Both the position numbers and the translations under genes were made by a program. From contig JANSWS010000013.1 in the NCBI GenBank assembly GCA_024743355.1, positions 1 to 45,246 of the forward strand: DNA of 45,246 nucleotides. The letters are read 5' to 3'. Origin of the DNA: a bacterium (GTDB taxonomy: Bacteria; Planctomycetota; Planctomycetia; Pirellulales; Pirellulaceae). The notes below the pieces were generated by a model. It saw nothing but the letters and a program-made list of their open reading frames with translations. It was not told the origin of the DNA and ran no database searches. Shown piece by piece: positions 25,890-34,976 of this stretch (positions are counted from its first letter, which is position 1; every line of letters begins with the position of its first letter).

Positions 25890-26648
25890 TCAGTCCATTT
25901 CAATCTCAACCGGACAATGGTCTGAGCCAAAAATATCTGCACGTATCCTTGCACCTGTAATCCGGGGTCGCAAGCGTTTGGCCACCCAGAAATAGTCCAA
26001 ACGCCAGCCGATGTTCTTCTCACGAGCATTGGTCCGCATGGTCCACCAACTGTAGTGTCCCGGCCCCGATTCATACTCGCGGAATATGTCGACGAAGCCA
26101 GCGGCTTGGATCGCGTCCAGTCCGGCACGCTCTTCATCGGTAAAGCCGGCATTGCGACGATTGGCTTTGGGATTTGCCAGGTCGATCTCCTGGTGGGCAC
26201 AGTTGAGATCCCCGCAAAAAATCACCGGCTTTCGCCGGTTGAGCTTTCTCACGTACGCCAAGAAATCGGCGTCCCACTGCTGCCGATAATCCAGCCGCAA
26301 CAGCTCGCGTTTAGCATTCGGAGTGTACACATTGACGAGGTGGAAATCTTCAAACGTGGCCGTGATAACACGTCCTTCCTGATCATGCTGTTCGATATCG
26401 ACACCCAATCGAACTTTGCACGGCTCAGTTCGGCTCCAAATGCAAGTTCCGCTGTAGCCCTTCTTAGCAGCGCAGTTCCAGAAATGCTGATATCCCAGCT
26501 CTTCTGCCCATTGCAAGTCTACTTGAGCTGGCTCGGCTTTGGTTTCTTGTAAACACAGGATTTCGGGCTGCTCACGCTGCACGAAATCACGAAAGCCTCT
26601 ATCCATGGCTGCGCGGATTCCATTCACATTCCAAGATACGAGTCTCAT
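25890..26648 (-). CDS. xthA: Exodeoxyribonuclease III (AP endonuclease)
   Basis: The 252-residue length fits the family. Signatures run the full length: [20 protein letters not shown], then [14 protein letters not shown] (metal Glu), [45 protein letters not shown] and the closing [12 protein letters not shown] with the catalytic Asp-His pair. The enzyme cuts at abasic sites and removes 3'-blocking groups in base-excision repair in the cytoplasm. Its ATG overlaps the stop of the upstream alpha/beta hydrolase gene (ATGA, 26645-26648), so translation is probably coupled, an odd functional pairing. Confidence 0.96.
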   Translation of the reverse strand: MRLVSWNVNGIRAAMDRGFRDFVQREQPEILCLQETKAEPAQVDLQWAEELGYQHFWNCAAKKGYSGTCIWSRTEPCKVRLGVDIEQHDQEGRVITATFEDFHLVNVYTPNAKRELLRLDYRQQWDADFLAYVRKLNRRKPVIFCGDLNCAHQEIDLANPKANRRNAGFTDEERAGLDAIQAAGFVDIFREYESGPGHYSWWTMRTNAREKNIGWRLDYFWVAKRLRPRITGARIRADIFGSDHCPVEIEMD

Positions 26649-28423
26649 TCAGCGGCCTTCCGTGATTTCTCCAAGATCCAGTTGGTCATCAATTCCAGTG
26701 CGCGGGTATTGAAGGTCTCTTCCAGTTCCGCATACTCTTGCACCAGTCCGGTGGCGCTCTGCTGAAAAAGATGGTTGAGTCCCGGCAATTCGACAATTTC
26801 AAAGTCGTTGGTCGGTGCCTGCTCAAGTGCCTTGGTGATGGCGGGCAAATTCAGTTTCGGATCCACCTGCAGGTCCTTTTCTCCATTGATGGCCAGTACC
26901 GGACATCTCACTTGCGCCAGATCCTGTGCCGGGTCATGCACCAGAAAGAACTGGAACCAAGGACTTACCAATTGGCCGAAAACGGCCTCCACCATTTGCT
27001 GTCCCGTGTCTCCCGCTTTTTCCTGTTCCTTGAGTAGGGGAGCGATAGACTCCAGAGCACGGCTGGTGAACTGGACCTTGGTCGGCAGTGGATTTTCTTT
27101 AGCCAAATCGATGAAGACCCGCTGCATCTTCAGCTGTCGCTGAATCTCCTCTTCACCCACTCCGCTAGCTTCCAAAATCAATCGCGTTTGGCTGGTTACA
27201 ACTTGCTCGCCAGTGACTCCCGGCCCAGCCATCAGCACGATAAAACTCACGCGTGGGTCATCAACGGCGACCATCGGTGCCACCAATCCGCCTTCGCTGT
27301 GGCCGCACAGCCCCATGCTGGAACTGTCAATCGCCGGATGCTGACTGAGAAAATCGATGGCTGCCCGTGCGTCGTCGGCGAAGTCTGTTGATTGGGCTTG
27401 GGAGAAGTCCCCCGTGGACTGGCCAACACCCCGCTCGTCATATCGCAGCACGGCAATTCCGTTCTTGGAAAAATGATCGGCGATTACCCAGAATGGCTTA
27501 TGGCCCAAGATCGTCTCATCTCGGTCTTGCGGACCGGAACCGCTGATCAATACCACGGCTGGGAATTTGCTCTGCCCCTGTTCCTGGGGAAGCGTTAGCG
27601 TGCCCGACAAAGTGACTCCCGCGTCGTTATTCTGGAATTCCACCTCTTCGATGCGGTAGGCAAATGGCGGTTGCGGTGTTTGAGGACGATTGGGAACGGG
27701 TACTTCCGTGGCGGCCACAGCTTGCTCGGATTTCTCCAGTGTCAGATTCAACGGCACCAAGCCTTGTTTCCATTTTCCGACCAGCCGTTGCCCACCGTCT
27801 TCGATCTTTCCTTCAAACTTGCCCCCGATAGCCGGTACATCGATGACAACTTGCTCACCGTCAACGGTCTTGGTCGCTACAAAGCCCCCCACCTGTTGAG
27901 TGACGCTGTCAAAATAGACTTCGCCCGACTCGAGTTCTCGCACTTGAACTTTGAGCTTCTGCAGGAGCACATTGAGTTCGCCGATCCAAACGGACTTGAG
28001 CTTCTCACTTGGCAGCTCGGCAACTCGAGCCAGTTCCAAGGGCAAATTCGCGCCGCGCTGTTGCCACTGACCAACGGCCGTGTCGCCCGAAGCATCCACC
28101 TGAGATGTAAACTTAGCGCCCGTCGACTGGATCGCAAAAACCAAGGATTCCGCGTCGCGCTGAACGTTATCCAAGGGGAAATCGCGACCACCTTCGTCCA
28201 AACTTTTCAGCTCACCTGACCAGCCACCTTCAATTTTGGTCAACGTGACCAGAAATCGAAAGCATCGCACCTCGGCATCTAGGGTGCCGAACCAAAGTTC
28301 TTGGTCCTCTGCTTGCGCCGCAGGATCGATTGCGGATACTTTATTCATATGCCAGCCCGTATCGACAACAACCAACAGACAAAGAATCCCCAAAGCCTGT
28401 AGCCAACCAAGTCGAGTCAACAT
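26645..28423 (-). CDS. Exported alpha/beta hydrolase (esterase/peptidase-like)
   Basis: The protein has 592 residues. The N-terminus ([20 protein letters not shown]) is a signal or anchor sequence. Residues 40-240 form two similar beta-rich segments ([40 protein letters not shown]), followed by a hydrolase domain from about 260. This domain contains [31 protein letters not shown], the nucleophile Ser376 in GLCGHSEGG, the acid in [12 protein letters not shown] and the His in [10 protein letters not shown]. The domain type is shared with acyl-hydrolases and S9-like peptidases often annotated as alpha/beta hydrolase of unknown substrate. It begins the operon with xthA. Confidence 0.92.
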   Translation of the reverse strand: MLTRLGWLQALGILCLLVVVDTGWHMNKVSAIDPAAQAEDQELWFGTLDAEVRCFRFLVTLTKIEGGWSGELKSLDEGGRDFPLDNVQRDAESLVFAIQSTGAKFTSQVDASGDTAVGQWQQRGANLPLELARVAELPSEKLKSVWIGELNVLLQKLKVQVRELESGEVYFDSVTQQVGGFVATKTVDGEQVVIDVPAIGGKFEGKIEDGGQRLVGKWKQGLVPLNLTLEKSEQAVAATEVPVPNRPQTPQPPFAYRIEEVEFQNNDAGVTLSGTLTLPQEQGQSKFPAVVLISGSGPQDRDETILGHKPFWVIADHFSKNGIAVLRYDERGVGQSTGDFSQAQSTDFADDARAAIDFLSQHPAIDSSSMGLCGHSEGGLVAPMVAVDDPRVSFIVLMAGPGVTGEQVVTSQTRLILEASGVGEEEIQRQLKMQRVFIDLAKENPLPTKVQFTSRALESIAPLLKEQEKAGDTGQQMVEAVFGQLVSPWFQFFLVHDPAQDLAQVRCPVLAINGEKDLQVDPKLNLPAITKALEQAPTNDFEIVELPGLNHLFQQSATGLVQEYAELEETFNTRALELMTNWILEKSRKAAE

Positions 28424-28492
28424 TCACGTCTGCCTTGCGAACTGAGAAATAATTTGTGGGACCATCAATCTGATTAAGAGCCTCGTACCGCG

Positions 28493-28520
28493 GAGCCCAT
28501 ACAGCTGAGCCCATACAGCT
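28493..28520. repeat. Tandem duplication of a 14-bp unit
   Basis: GAGCCCATACAGCT is present twice in immediate succession, followed by a partial GAGACA. It is probably a slippage product. Confidence 0.7.
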
Positions 28521-28669
28521 GAGACACGCGAGCTGGTCTTTGCCGTCTACGCCAGAGTTTAGCCTGATCGCCGCAAATCGTCACTTGCTGGGTCAGCCTT
28601 TGCGTGCGGCCGTAGGCAAGCGTCGGTGATCGACGTGCGCGGTTGCTCTAATATTGCCAAGCGGCTTTA

Positions 28670-28855
28670 ATGAAGAGGTCGCACAAAGCTGCCGCTTTCT
28701 TGGCTATTTTGATCTACGGGCAATTGAGCTTAGCGGCTGAGGATATCTGTTTGGCGGTCGGGCTAGGATCTTTCGATCAACTATCGCCTTTTGCTCCGCG
28801 AAAGCTGCGGAGAAACGCTACTTTCGCGGAGCGAAAGGCGACTGTCGGACACTGA
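28670..28855 (+). pseudogene. Possible truncated exported ORF running into a repeat
   Basis: The first 23 codons after ATG 28670 read MKRSHKAAAFLAILIYGQLS then LAA, a good signal peptide (basic start, hydrophobic core, LAA end). From about 28784 the frame enters the palindromic repeat and codes for the meaningless FAPRKLRRNATFAERKATVG seen at other copies. It could be a gene start cut off by repeat insertion, or chance. No protein family was recognised. Confidence 0.25.
28784..28841. repeat. Palindromic dispersed repeat, copy 2
   Basis: TCGCCTTTTGCTCCGCGAAAG (28784-28804) and CTTTCGCGGAGCGAAAGGCGA (28821-28841) are 21-bp arms pairing with one mismatch around a 16-nt loop. The right arm with its upstream AACGCTA matches, in inverse orientation, the copy at 14969. 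It could form a strong hairpin in RNA or DNA. Confidence 0.85.
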
Positions 28856-28912
28856 ATGCTCGAACGCGACTTAGTTACTTTGATTTTGCACTGCATACTG
28901 GAGTCCAATTGC

Positions 28913-29884
28913 ATGAGCGCTCTCGCCGAATTGAAGAAATCCACCACCGTCGTTGCGGACACGGGCGAGATCGAAGCGATCGCTCAATACGCACCACAGG
29001 ACGCCACCACGAATCCCTCGCTGCTCTACAAAGCGGCCCAGATGCCCGAGTACCAATCTCTAGTCGACGACGCGATTGCCTACGGACAATCGCGAGCCAG
29101 CCAGGAAGACGAGTTGATCGACGCCATCGTCGATAAGCTTTCCGTGAACTTCGGCGCTAAAATCCTGGAGATTATCCCAGGCCGAGTATCTACCGAAGTA
29201 GACGCTCGACTAAGCTTCGACACGCAAGGAACCATCGATAAAGCTCACGAATTGATCGCCCTGTATCGTGCGGTCGGCATCGATTCGAACCGAGTATTGA
29301 TCAAGATCGCCAGCACTTGGGAAGGCATCCAAGCGGCCGAACACTTGGAGAAAGAGGGCATCCACTGCAACCTGACACTCTTATTCGGCTTTGGCCAGGC
29401 CATTGCTTGCGGCGAAGCTCGAGTGACGCTGATCAGCCCCTTTGTGGGCCGCATCTACGACTGGCACAAGAAGCAGCGGGGTGTCGAGCATATCCCCGTT
29501 GCGGATGATCCTGGCGTCGAGTCCGTCACCCGCATCTACAACTATTACAAGAAATTCGGCTACCCAACCGAAGTCATGGGAGCCAGCTTCCGTACCGCTG
29601 AGCAAGTACTTGCGCTCTGTGGATGTGACTTGCTCACCATTTCTCCCAACCTGCTACAGGAACTCGAGTCGAGCGATGCTCCCGTTACCAAACAGCTCGA
29701 CGCCGCCAATGCAGCTGAGATGGATATCGAGCGGGTTGACATGAACGAACGTATCTTTCGCTGGATGCTGAACGAGGATGCGATGGCCACGGAAAAGCTT
29801 GCCGAGGGCATTCGCAGCTTCGCATCGGATCTGGATAAACTCCGCAGTTATCTGGCTCAACACATGCAGACCGTATCCACGTGA
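28913..29884 (+). CDS. tal: Transaldolase
   Basis: The 323 residues match the TalB-type length. Motifs are [20 protein letters not shown] near the N-terminus, [14 protein letters not shown], the Schiff-base lysine in [16 protein letters not shown], then [35 protein letters not shown] and [20 protein letters not shown]. The enzyme transfers a dihydroxyacetone unit in the non-oxidative pentose phosphate pathway, in the cytoplasm. ATG 28913 ([20 protein letters not shown]) is chosen over 28856 because GGAG lies 9 nt upstream and the family begins there. It is convergent with the LarA-like gene across a repeat array. Confidence 0.96.
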   Translation: MSALAELKKSTTVVADTGEIEAIAQYAPQDATTNPSLLYKAAQMPEYQSLVDDAIAYGQSRASQEDELIDAIVDKLSVNFGAKILEIIPGRVSTEVDARLSFDTQGTIDKAHELIALYRAVGIDSNRVLIKIASTWEGIQAAEHLEKEGIHCNLTLLFGFGQAIACGEARVTLISPFVGRIYDWHKKQRGVEHIPVADDPGVESVTRIYNYYKKFGYPTEVMGASFRTAEQVLALCGCDLLTISPNLLQELESSDAPVTKQLDAANAAEMDIERVDMNERIFRWMLNEDAMATEKLAEGIRSFASDLDKLRSYLAQHMQTVST

Positions 29885-29900
29885 GCTTAGGGCACTTGCC

Positions 29901-30120
29901 CACCACGCTCTGGCGAGCGTAGCTACCTTCACTAGAAGGTGGATCTCGGCAAGCGTAGCTACCTTCGCCAGAAGGTGGATCTCGGCATTCGCCGGCCACG
30001 ATCACCCACCACGCTCTGGCGAGCGTAGCTACCTTCGCCAGAAGGTGGATCTTGGCGAGCGTAGCTACCTTCGCCAGAAGGTGGAGCTTGGCTGTCGCCG
30101 ACCACGCTCAAGCGCGCGTG
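29901..30120. repeat. 36-bp repeat array filling a convergent intergenic gap
   Basis: Four 36-bp units starting GGCRAGCGTAGCTACCTTCG lie at 29912-29947, 29948-29983, 30018-30053 and 30054-30089. They come as two head-to-tail dimers, each preceded by CACCACGCTCT, giving a 106-bp higher-order period. A fifth degenerate piece follows (CACGCTCAAGCGCGCGTGGC). Each unit contains ACCTTCGCCAGAAGGT, a 6-bp stem with a 4-nt loop (the first unit has a changed loop). The array occupies nearly the entire gap between the stops of tal and the LarA-like gene. It lacks the unique spacers of a CRISPR array. Confidence 0.9.
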
Positions 30121-30121
30121 G

Positions 30122-31414
30122 CTACCGACAATAGGGAACTACGTAAGGCCCCTCGGGTATGACCGCGAGCGTCCGGTTTGCCGAACGATTGAGGCAATCA
30201 GCCAGTCCTGCCTCGAGCGACGCGAGCACGTTGACTCCGGTCCATGGATGGTCTTGGACGGGCAAACGGTCCGAATACAGGTGCAGTTTGCCTACCGTCT
30301 GCGGCTTCAATTGCATCTGCGTTTGCCACTCATCGACATCCGCATGTGACTTTTTCGAGATACTTCTCAAAAAAGCCTCGGGGCCGAGTGCCACCAAGGA
30401 CTTTTGTGCCGCGACAAACTCGGGAGATCCCAAGCCTTCCGAACACTCCGAGGCAATGATCAAATCCCCGCCGGGTGCAAGAATCTCCATCGCTCCCACC
30501 ATACCCTTGATGGTTTGATAATAGGTTTTGTCCAACGGGTAGCCAGCCGCGGTCGTCAGCACCACATCAAACGGCCCCGGAACTTCGACTTCGCAATACT
30601 GACGGGCGTATTCGACCGCCTGCTGGTGACTGGCAATGATTTCTCCGAAGTTGACAAAGGACAGATTCCGCGAGTCGTCGATCACCGTATTGAGTGCGTA
30701 GGCGCCTCCCAGCATACGCACGATTTCCAATTGCTCCTCGTGCAGAGGATTGGAAACGAAATTACAGTTCCGGGTAGCTGGGTCCGCCATGAATCGTGAA
30801 CTGTGGAAGGTGGTGATGGTTTCCGCGTGCGCCAGACCAGGGGCGATCACCTTGCGTCCACCGGAGTAGCCGGCCATGAAATGCGGCTCTACAAGACCGG
30901 TTGCGATCCGCAGTTCCGCTTCGACAAAACGCTTGTCCAAGCGGACACAGGTGCCGCGTGTGGCGGTATTGCCCAAGGTCACATGCTGGCTATCGTCGCG
31001 GGCATCGTGATTCTCAACCGATACATGTTTCAGAACCCAGGGATCTCCAACCAACTCTTCCAGTTCCCGCCCCAGGTTCGGCCGGTGCAAGCCGGTGGCT
31101 ACCACCACGCTAATGCGACGCGGATCCATGCCCGCGGCCAGCATTGCTTCGATCATCGGGCGAAGAAACAGGTGGTTGGGTACAGGGCGCGTGATATCGC
31201 AAATAGCCACGCAAGCGGAGCCTGCCCGCCTCGCCAACTCCGTCAGCGACCGGCTTTCAACCGGATGCTGCAAGGCCTGCGAGACCGCCGCCGGAGCGTC
31301 TTTCAGCACAGGCATCGGCGGCTTCTGAATCAGCGTTGTCTTGGCGTCTTGCGGAATACGAACCTTGAGTCCCCGCTTGCCATAGTTCAATTCAACTTCC
31401 ATGACCGTACTCAC
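30122..31414 (-). CDS. LarA-like nickel-pincer racemase/epimerase family protein (DUF2088)
   Basis: This 430-residue protein is of the lactate racemase LarA family. VVVATGLHRPN supplies H110, and GLVEPHFMAGYSGGRKVIAP supplies H178 and K188, followed by H204 in TITTFHSS. These correspond to LarA H108, H174, K184 and H200, with K184 carrying the nickel-pincer cofactor. All key residues are kept, so an active 2-hydroxyacid racemase or epimerase is likely, but the substrate could differ from lactate. The cofactor-building genes larB, larC and larE are not in the window. GTG 31414 overlaps the upstream stop (GTGA); ATG 31402 is the alternative start. Confidence 0.9.
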   Translation of the reverse strand: MSTVMEVELNYGKRGLKVRIPQDAKTTLIQKPPMPVLKDAPAAVSQALQHPVESRSLTELARRAGSACVAICDITRPVPNHLFLRPMIEAMLAAGMDPRRISVVVATGLHRPNLGRELEELVGDPWVLKHVSVENHDARDDSQHVTLGNTATRGTCVRLDKRFVEAELRIATGLVEPHFMAGYSGGRKVIAPGLAHAETITTFHSSRFMADPATRNCNFVSNPLHEEQLEIVRMLGGAYALNTVIDDSRNLSFVNFGEIIASHQQAVEYARQYCEVEVPGPFDVVLTTAAGYPLDKTYYQTIKGMVGAMEILAPGGDLIIASECSEGLGSPEFVAAQKSLVALGPEAFLRSISKKSHADVDEWQTQMQLKPQTVGKLHLYSDRLPVQDHPWTGVNVLASLEAGLADCLNRSANRTLAVIPEGPYVVPYCR

Positions 31415-31806
31415 AGACTCGCGAATGCGCCGGTGGTCAGCAACTGCTCCACCAGACCGGTCATACGCTTACGGTTGAGGCCTAGATCCGAGTAGCCGAG
31501 TCTCGATGCGGAGCGGAAATGGAGCAAATTCTGCGCGTCATCGATCGCAAACTCCACATCATCAACAAATCGCAACAAGGCTGTCGTGAACGTTGCGTGC
31601 AAATATCGATCGGTCCGCTGCAGAATCTTGACACGCGGCGTGGCCTGCAAAATCCCTTCGATGATTTGAAGAGCCTCTTCTGGACTCACCACATATCGCA
31701 ATGGCGGCATCCGATGAGTCTGCTTGCTCGCCTGGGTACACACGCAGTTAGGACGATTCGGGCAATCCTTGAGCTCGATGACTGGGCTGGCGGATGCTGA
31801 ATTCAT
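31411..31806 (-). CDS. DUF1499 family protein
   Basis: The 131-residue protein matches DUF1499: LKDCPNRPNCVCTQASKQTH near the start, then LRYVVSPEEALQIIEGIL, YLHATFTTALLRFVDDVEFA and FRSASRLGYSDLGLNRKRM. The family is widespread and uncharacterised; there is no signal peptide here. It is the middle gene of a minus-strand operon: 18 bp after the lipase-like gene and overlapping the LarA-like gene by 4 bp. Confidence 0.9.
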   Translation of the reverse strand: MNSASASPVIELKDCPNRPNCVCTQASKQTHRMPPLRYVVSPEEALQIIEGILQATPRVKILQRTDRYLHATFTTALLRFVDDVEFAIDDAQNLLHFRSASRLGYSDLGLNRKRMTGLVEQLLTTGAFASL

Positions 31807-31824
31807 ATCGAAGACTTTCCCGGC

Positions 31825-32442
31825 TCATGTAGGGACTGGAAATTTACCGTGTTGCAGAAACGCGTGTACAACTTCAGCTGTCGTGGTGCGAAACAGTACG
31901 GAAGAATGCAAACCTGACAACTGAATATAGTCCTTAGCGCCTGGCAAAAAAGTATTTGCCTTGGGGACTACGAAGTCTACGGATGCCTGCACGATGCCTA
32001 CCTCGCAGTCGCCCTGGATATCAGTCGGCAGCCGATTCACAAAACTATCCGACCGATCACTGATTTCACGCAGCGGCTTACTGGCCCACCCCAGAACCGG
32101 AGCGGAAATTCCAGCGATGTTGGACCCCCGGTTGGGAGGACAGAGCATGACGATTCTCTTTAGCTTGGGAAGAGGAGCATCCTGCAGGGCGACACGCGTC
32201 AAAATACTGCCCATGCTGTGAGCAACAATGAACAAATCTCCCGTTTGTGGATCAGCGTCCAGCTCCTCCAGCAGCCGTCGAAATGCTCTTGCGTGCTCAG
32301 TGATATCCTTGCAGACACTTGCGTACCCCCAGTTTACTACCCGGTAACCAAATTTTCTGAGGCGAGTGGCGAGTGGTACCATCACCGCGCGGTGGGCTGC
32401 GTAGCCGTGAGTCATGGCAATGACTTGCTGTGAGGCCGTCAT
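31825..32442 (-). CDS. Small lipase-like alpha/beta hydrolase
   Basis: The 205 residues start at ATG 32442 (MTASQQVIAMTHGYAAHRAV). Longer in-frame starts up to 32676 give a low-quality extension without leader features. Hydrolase marks are the oxyanion-type IAMTHGYAAHR, the nucleophile in FIVAHSMGSILTRVAL (G replaced by A before HSMG), VMLCPPNRGSNIAG, the possible acid in ASVDFVVPKA and the His in LSGLHSSVLFR. The CPPNRGS block is shared with lipase-like triacylglycerol hydrolases that act on intracellular or membrane lipids. It is the first gene of the DUF1499/LarA-like operon. Confidence 0.85.
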   Translation of the reverse strand: MTASQQVIAMTHGYAAHRAVMVPLATRLRKFGYRVVNWGYASVCKDITEHARAFRRLLEELDADPQTGDLFIVAHSMGSILTRVALQDAPLPKLKRIVMLCPPNRGSNIAGISAPVLGWASKPLREISDRSDSFVNRLPTDIQGDCEVGIVQASVDFVVPKANTFLPGAKDYIQLSGLHSSVLFRTTTAEVVHAFLQHGKFPVPT

Positions 32443-32663
32443 GATGGGTGAATGCTCAGAAAACAAGGCAAAGAGGGGGAGCCGCGGGAAATTTCCGAAT
32501 CCTAACGGCGAATTATAAGACGGAGACGATGGCAAGCGGCAAGCACAATGAGGCTGTCGGTACGCTTCTAGTCGCTTGCTCTGGTAGGGTGGGGTGGGCC
32601 GGTTACAATATTCGCCTTCGGCAAAGAGACCGTTGGTTCGGCTTTCTCGATTATGGGACGCGA

Positions 32664-33254
32664 ATGGCAAAAGCAAGCAAATCGCAGGTAACAGGCGATG
32701 TGGTGATTGCGGATGGGGAAGAACTCAATCTCCGTAATCGCAATTTGGCCGCATTTTTGGCCTGGATCATTCCTGGGGCGGGTCATTTTTACCAGCGTCG
32801 ATACTTCAAGTCGCTGATATTTTCCGTGTGTGTAATCACCAGCTTCGTGATCGGAATGTTCGTAGCCGGCGGTCGTTGCGTGTATGCGTCATGGAATAAT
32901 ACGGAAAAGCGGTGGCAATACGTTTTGCAATCCGGCATTGGTCTTGCCGCCATTCCGGCAGGAATTCAGGCTTACGCGCAGCGCGGGGGCGGAGAACCAC
33001 CCCTTGGCGACTTCATGATAGCTCCCAAGAGCAGCAAGACGCTGGATGACTGGCACAAAGAAACTGCTTCCGGTTTCGACATGGGAACGCTATACACAAT
33101 GATTGCGGGCCTGTTGAACATCCTGGTTGTCTTTGACGCCTACGCAGGGCCGCTCCCGCCACCTGTGCCCAAAAGCAAGCGGCGAGAATCCGCCGATTCG
33201 GAAAGTTCCGAATCCGCTGAGTCATCCAATTCGCAATCACCCAATTCGGAATAG
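32664..33254 (+). CDS. Small membrane protein, possibly DUF6677-type
   Basis: The 196 residues start at ATG 32664 (MAKASKSQVTGDVVIADGEE). Three likely helices are LAAFLAWIIPGAGHFYQRRY, LIFSVCVITSFVIGMFVAGG and TMIAGLLNILVVFDAYAG. The FLAWIIPGAGHFYQRR.FK block resembles planctomycete DUF6677 and TM2-like proteins. The C-terminus is a Ser/Glu-rich tail (SADSESSESAESSNSQSPNS). Function is unknown. It is followed after 10 bp by another small membrane gene, and then trkA. Confidence 0.8.
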   Translation: MAKASKSQVTGDVVIADGEELNLRNRNLAAFLAWIIPGAGHFYQRRYFKSLIFSVCVITSFVIGMFVAGGRCVYASWNNTEKRWQYVLQSGIGLAAIPAGIQAYAQRGGGEPPLGDFMIAPKSSKTLDDWHKETASGFDMGTLYTMIAGLLNILVVFDAYAGPLPPPVPKSKRRESADSESSESAESSNSQSPNSE

Positions 33255-33264
33255 ACAATAGGCT

Positions 33265-33459
33265 ATGGTTGTCAGTATGTCGCTGGGGTACTTGTTCATG
33301 TACCTCCCGTTGCTGATTTGCGTGTCTTTCGTCATTGGCGGATCACGTCACGAGAAGCGACACCTAATTCTCGACCAAACTATCCGGACCGCTGTTTGGA
33401 TCACGTCGTTCATGCTGGGCATCTACGCCGTCCTGCAAGTCGTTTCCTGGATGGTTTAA
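33265..33459 (+). CDS. 64-residue two-helix membrane protein
   Basis: Two hydrophobic segments (SLGYLFMYLPLLICVSFVIG; TAVWITSFMLGIYAVLQVVS) are separated by a charged loop GSRHEKRHLILDQ. It sits 10 bp after the previous gene and 15 bp before trkA on the same strand, the spacing of an operon member, which is the main reason to accept so small an ORF. No family was recognised. ATG 33277 is an alternative start. Confidence 0.7.
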   Translation: MVVSMSLGYLFMYLPLLICVSFVIGGSRHEKRHLILDQTIRTAVWITSFMLGIYAVLQVVSWMV

Positions 33460-33474
33460 CCAGAAACGAAGTCC

Positions 33475-34830
33475 ATGAGAATACTTGTCTTGGGTGCGGG
33501 CACAGTTGGCACTTGGATTGCCGATCTGCTCTGCCGCTATCGTCACGATGTAACGGTGGTCGACAACGATCCCGATCATGTAAGTCGAATCAACAACGAC
33601 TTGGATGTCAAAGCCATCGAAGGCTCCGCTTCACAATCGAGCGTTTTATTCCAGGCTGGTGTCATGGGTTGCGATGTGTGCATCGCGGTCACCGGCGTGG
33701 ATGAGGTCAATGTGGTAGCCGCCAGCATGGCCAAGTCGATGGGGGTTAAGCGTTCCATTGCCCGCGTGTACGCTCCCGTATTTCGAGATCTGAGCACTTT
33801 TGACTACCAGCGTCACTTTGGCATTGACCGGCTGCTCAGCTTGGAACAGCTGACTGCGATGGAACTAGCCCGAGCCATCCGAAATCCGGAGAGTATCACG
33901 CTGGAACATTTCGCGCGAGGGCAGTTGGAAGTAGCCGAGTTCGAAGTGACCCGCAGCAGCGACTCGCTCAATCAACCATTGAAGCAGTTGGGGCTGTCCA
34001 CGGCGGTCCGTCTTGGGACCATCAAGCGAGGTGACCAAACCTGGATCGCCGGTGCCAATGATGTAATCCAACTGGGTGACTGGGTCAGCTTGTTGGGTAA
34101 GCCCAAGGACGTTGAAGAGGTCAAGAAGGTTTTCGCGCAGGGCGCACCCAAGACACAATATGTGGCTATCGCCGGAGGAGGTGAAACGGGTTACCACTTG
34201 GCGCGGGCCCTGGACGATAAACGGCACAAGGTTCTGTTGCTGGAGTCGGATGAAGCCCGTTGTTCGTATTTGGCATCGCACCTGTCGCGGGCGACCGTCG
34301 TCTGCACGGATGCGACCCGCAAGGCCTCGCTTGAAGAGGAGCGTGTAGGTGGCTGCGATTACTTCGTGGCTTGCACGGGCAACGACGAAAATAACATCAT
34401 GGCCGGTTTGGAAGCCAAGGAATTGGGGGCGAAACAGATTATGGCGATCGTGGGCCGCCCGGACTACGCCAGCATTGTCTATCGCCTGGGAATCGACAAT
34501 GCAGTCAGCGAGCGGGATGCCATGGCACGGCAGATTCTAGGCTTCCTGACGGAGGGCCCGGTGCTGAGTCAGTTGCAGTTGCCATCCAGCGATGTGTATG
34601 TGCTGGAGCTGGAGGTTTCGGAGAATGCTCCGGTTACAAAGTCTTCCTTGGCAGAGCAGGGATTGCCGGAAGGTGTCCTGGTAGCGGCTGTGCTTCAAGA
34701 AGACTTTGTGCGTGTGCCATCCGCCATGGACAAGTTGTCCGCTGGAAATACGGCATTAGTTCTGTCGCCCCAAAACAAGATCGATCAAGTTGCCGCAGCT
34801 TTCACTTCGCATGGCCCGCATAAGCAATGA
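33475..34830 (+). CDS. trkA: Trk potassium uptake regulatory subunit TrkA
   Basis: The 451-residue protein has two RCK units. The first Rossmann fold has MRILVLGAGTVGTWIADLLC, VVDNDPDHVSRINNDLDVKA and a TrkA-C domain at about 140-220. The second has VAIAGGGETGYHLARALDDK, VLLLESDEARCSYLASHLSR, DYFVACTGNDENNIMAGLEA and a second C domain. It binds NAD(H) or nucleotides on the cytoplasmic face and gates the TrkH channel encoded 146 bp downstream. Confidence 0.95.
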   Translation: MRILVLGAGTVGTWIADLLCRYRHDVTVVDNDPDHVSRINNDLDVKAIEGSASQSSVLFQAGVMGCDVCIAVTGVDEVNVVAASMAKSMGVKRSIARVYAPVFRDLSTFDYQRHFGIDRLLSLEQLTAMELARAIRNPESITLEHFARGQLEVAEFEVTRSSDSLNQPLKQLGLSTAVRLGTIKRGDQTWIAGANDVIQLGDWVSLLGKPKDVEEVKKVFAQGAPKTQYVAIAGGGETGYHLARALDDKRHKVLLLESDEARCSYLASHLSRATVVCTDATRKASLEEERVGGCDYFVACTGNDENNIMAGLEAKELGAKQIMAIVGRPDYASIVYRLGIDNAVSERDAMARQILGFLTEGPVLSQLQLPSSDVYVLELEVSENAPVTKSSLAEQGLPEGVLVAAVLQEDFVRVPSAMDKLSAGNTALVLSPQNKIDQVAAAFTSHGPHKQ

Positions 34831-34976
34831 GATTCGCTGGTGCGATTTATCCCAATCCGACCGCGACACGATTTGCTTGAGACTGAACTGCACAGACCGG
34901 TGCACCTGAGAAGATGCTACGCGATGATCACGTCGAGCTCTGAGACCGGTCGCCAATCGAGATAATAAATGCTCCC

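Larger units (their letters stand above)
28424..28912. other. 489-bp divergent intergenic region with repeats
   Basis: This region separates the hydrolase gene (minus) from transaldolase (plus). It holds a short tandem repeat (28493-28520), a short open frame with a signal-peptide-like start (28670-28855) and a palindromic repeat (28784-28841). Promoters for both flanking genes should lie here, but I could not assign convincing -35/-10 pairs. Confidence 0.5.

Noticed and set aside
29901-30120. CRISPR array
   Set aside because: Repeat units lie head to tail with no unique spacers, the one spacer-like piece is itself part of a 106-bp higher-order repeat, and no cas gene is present.
30803-31495. 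230-codon open frame on the plus strand
   Set aside because: It is antisense to the LarA-like and DUF1499 genes, both of which have conserved family motifs in the minus frame.
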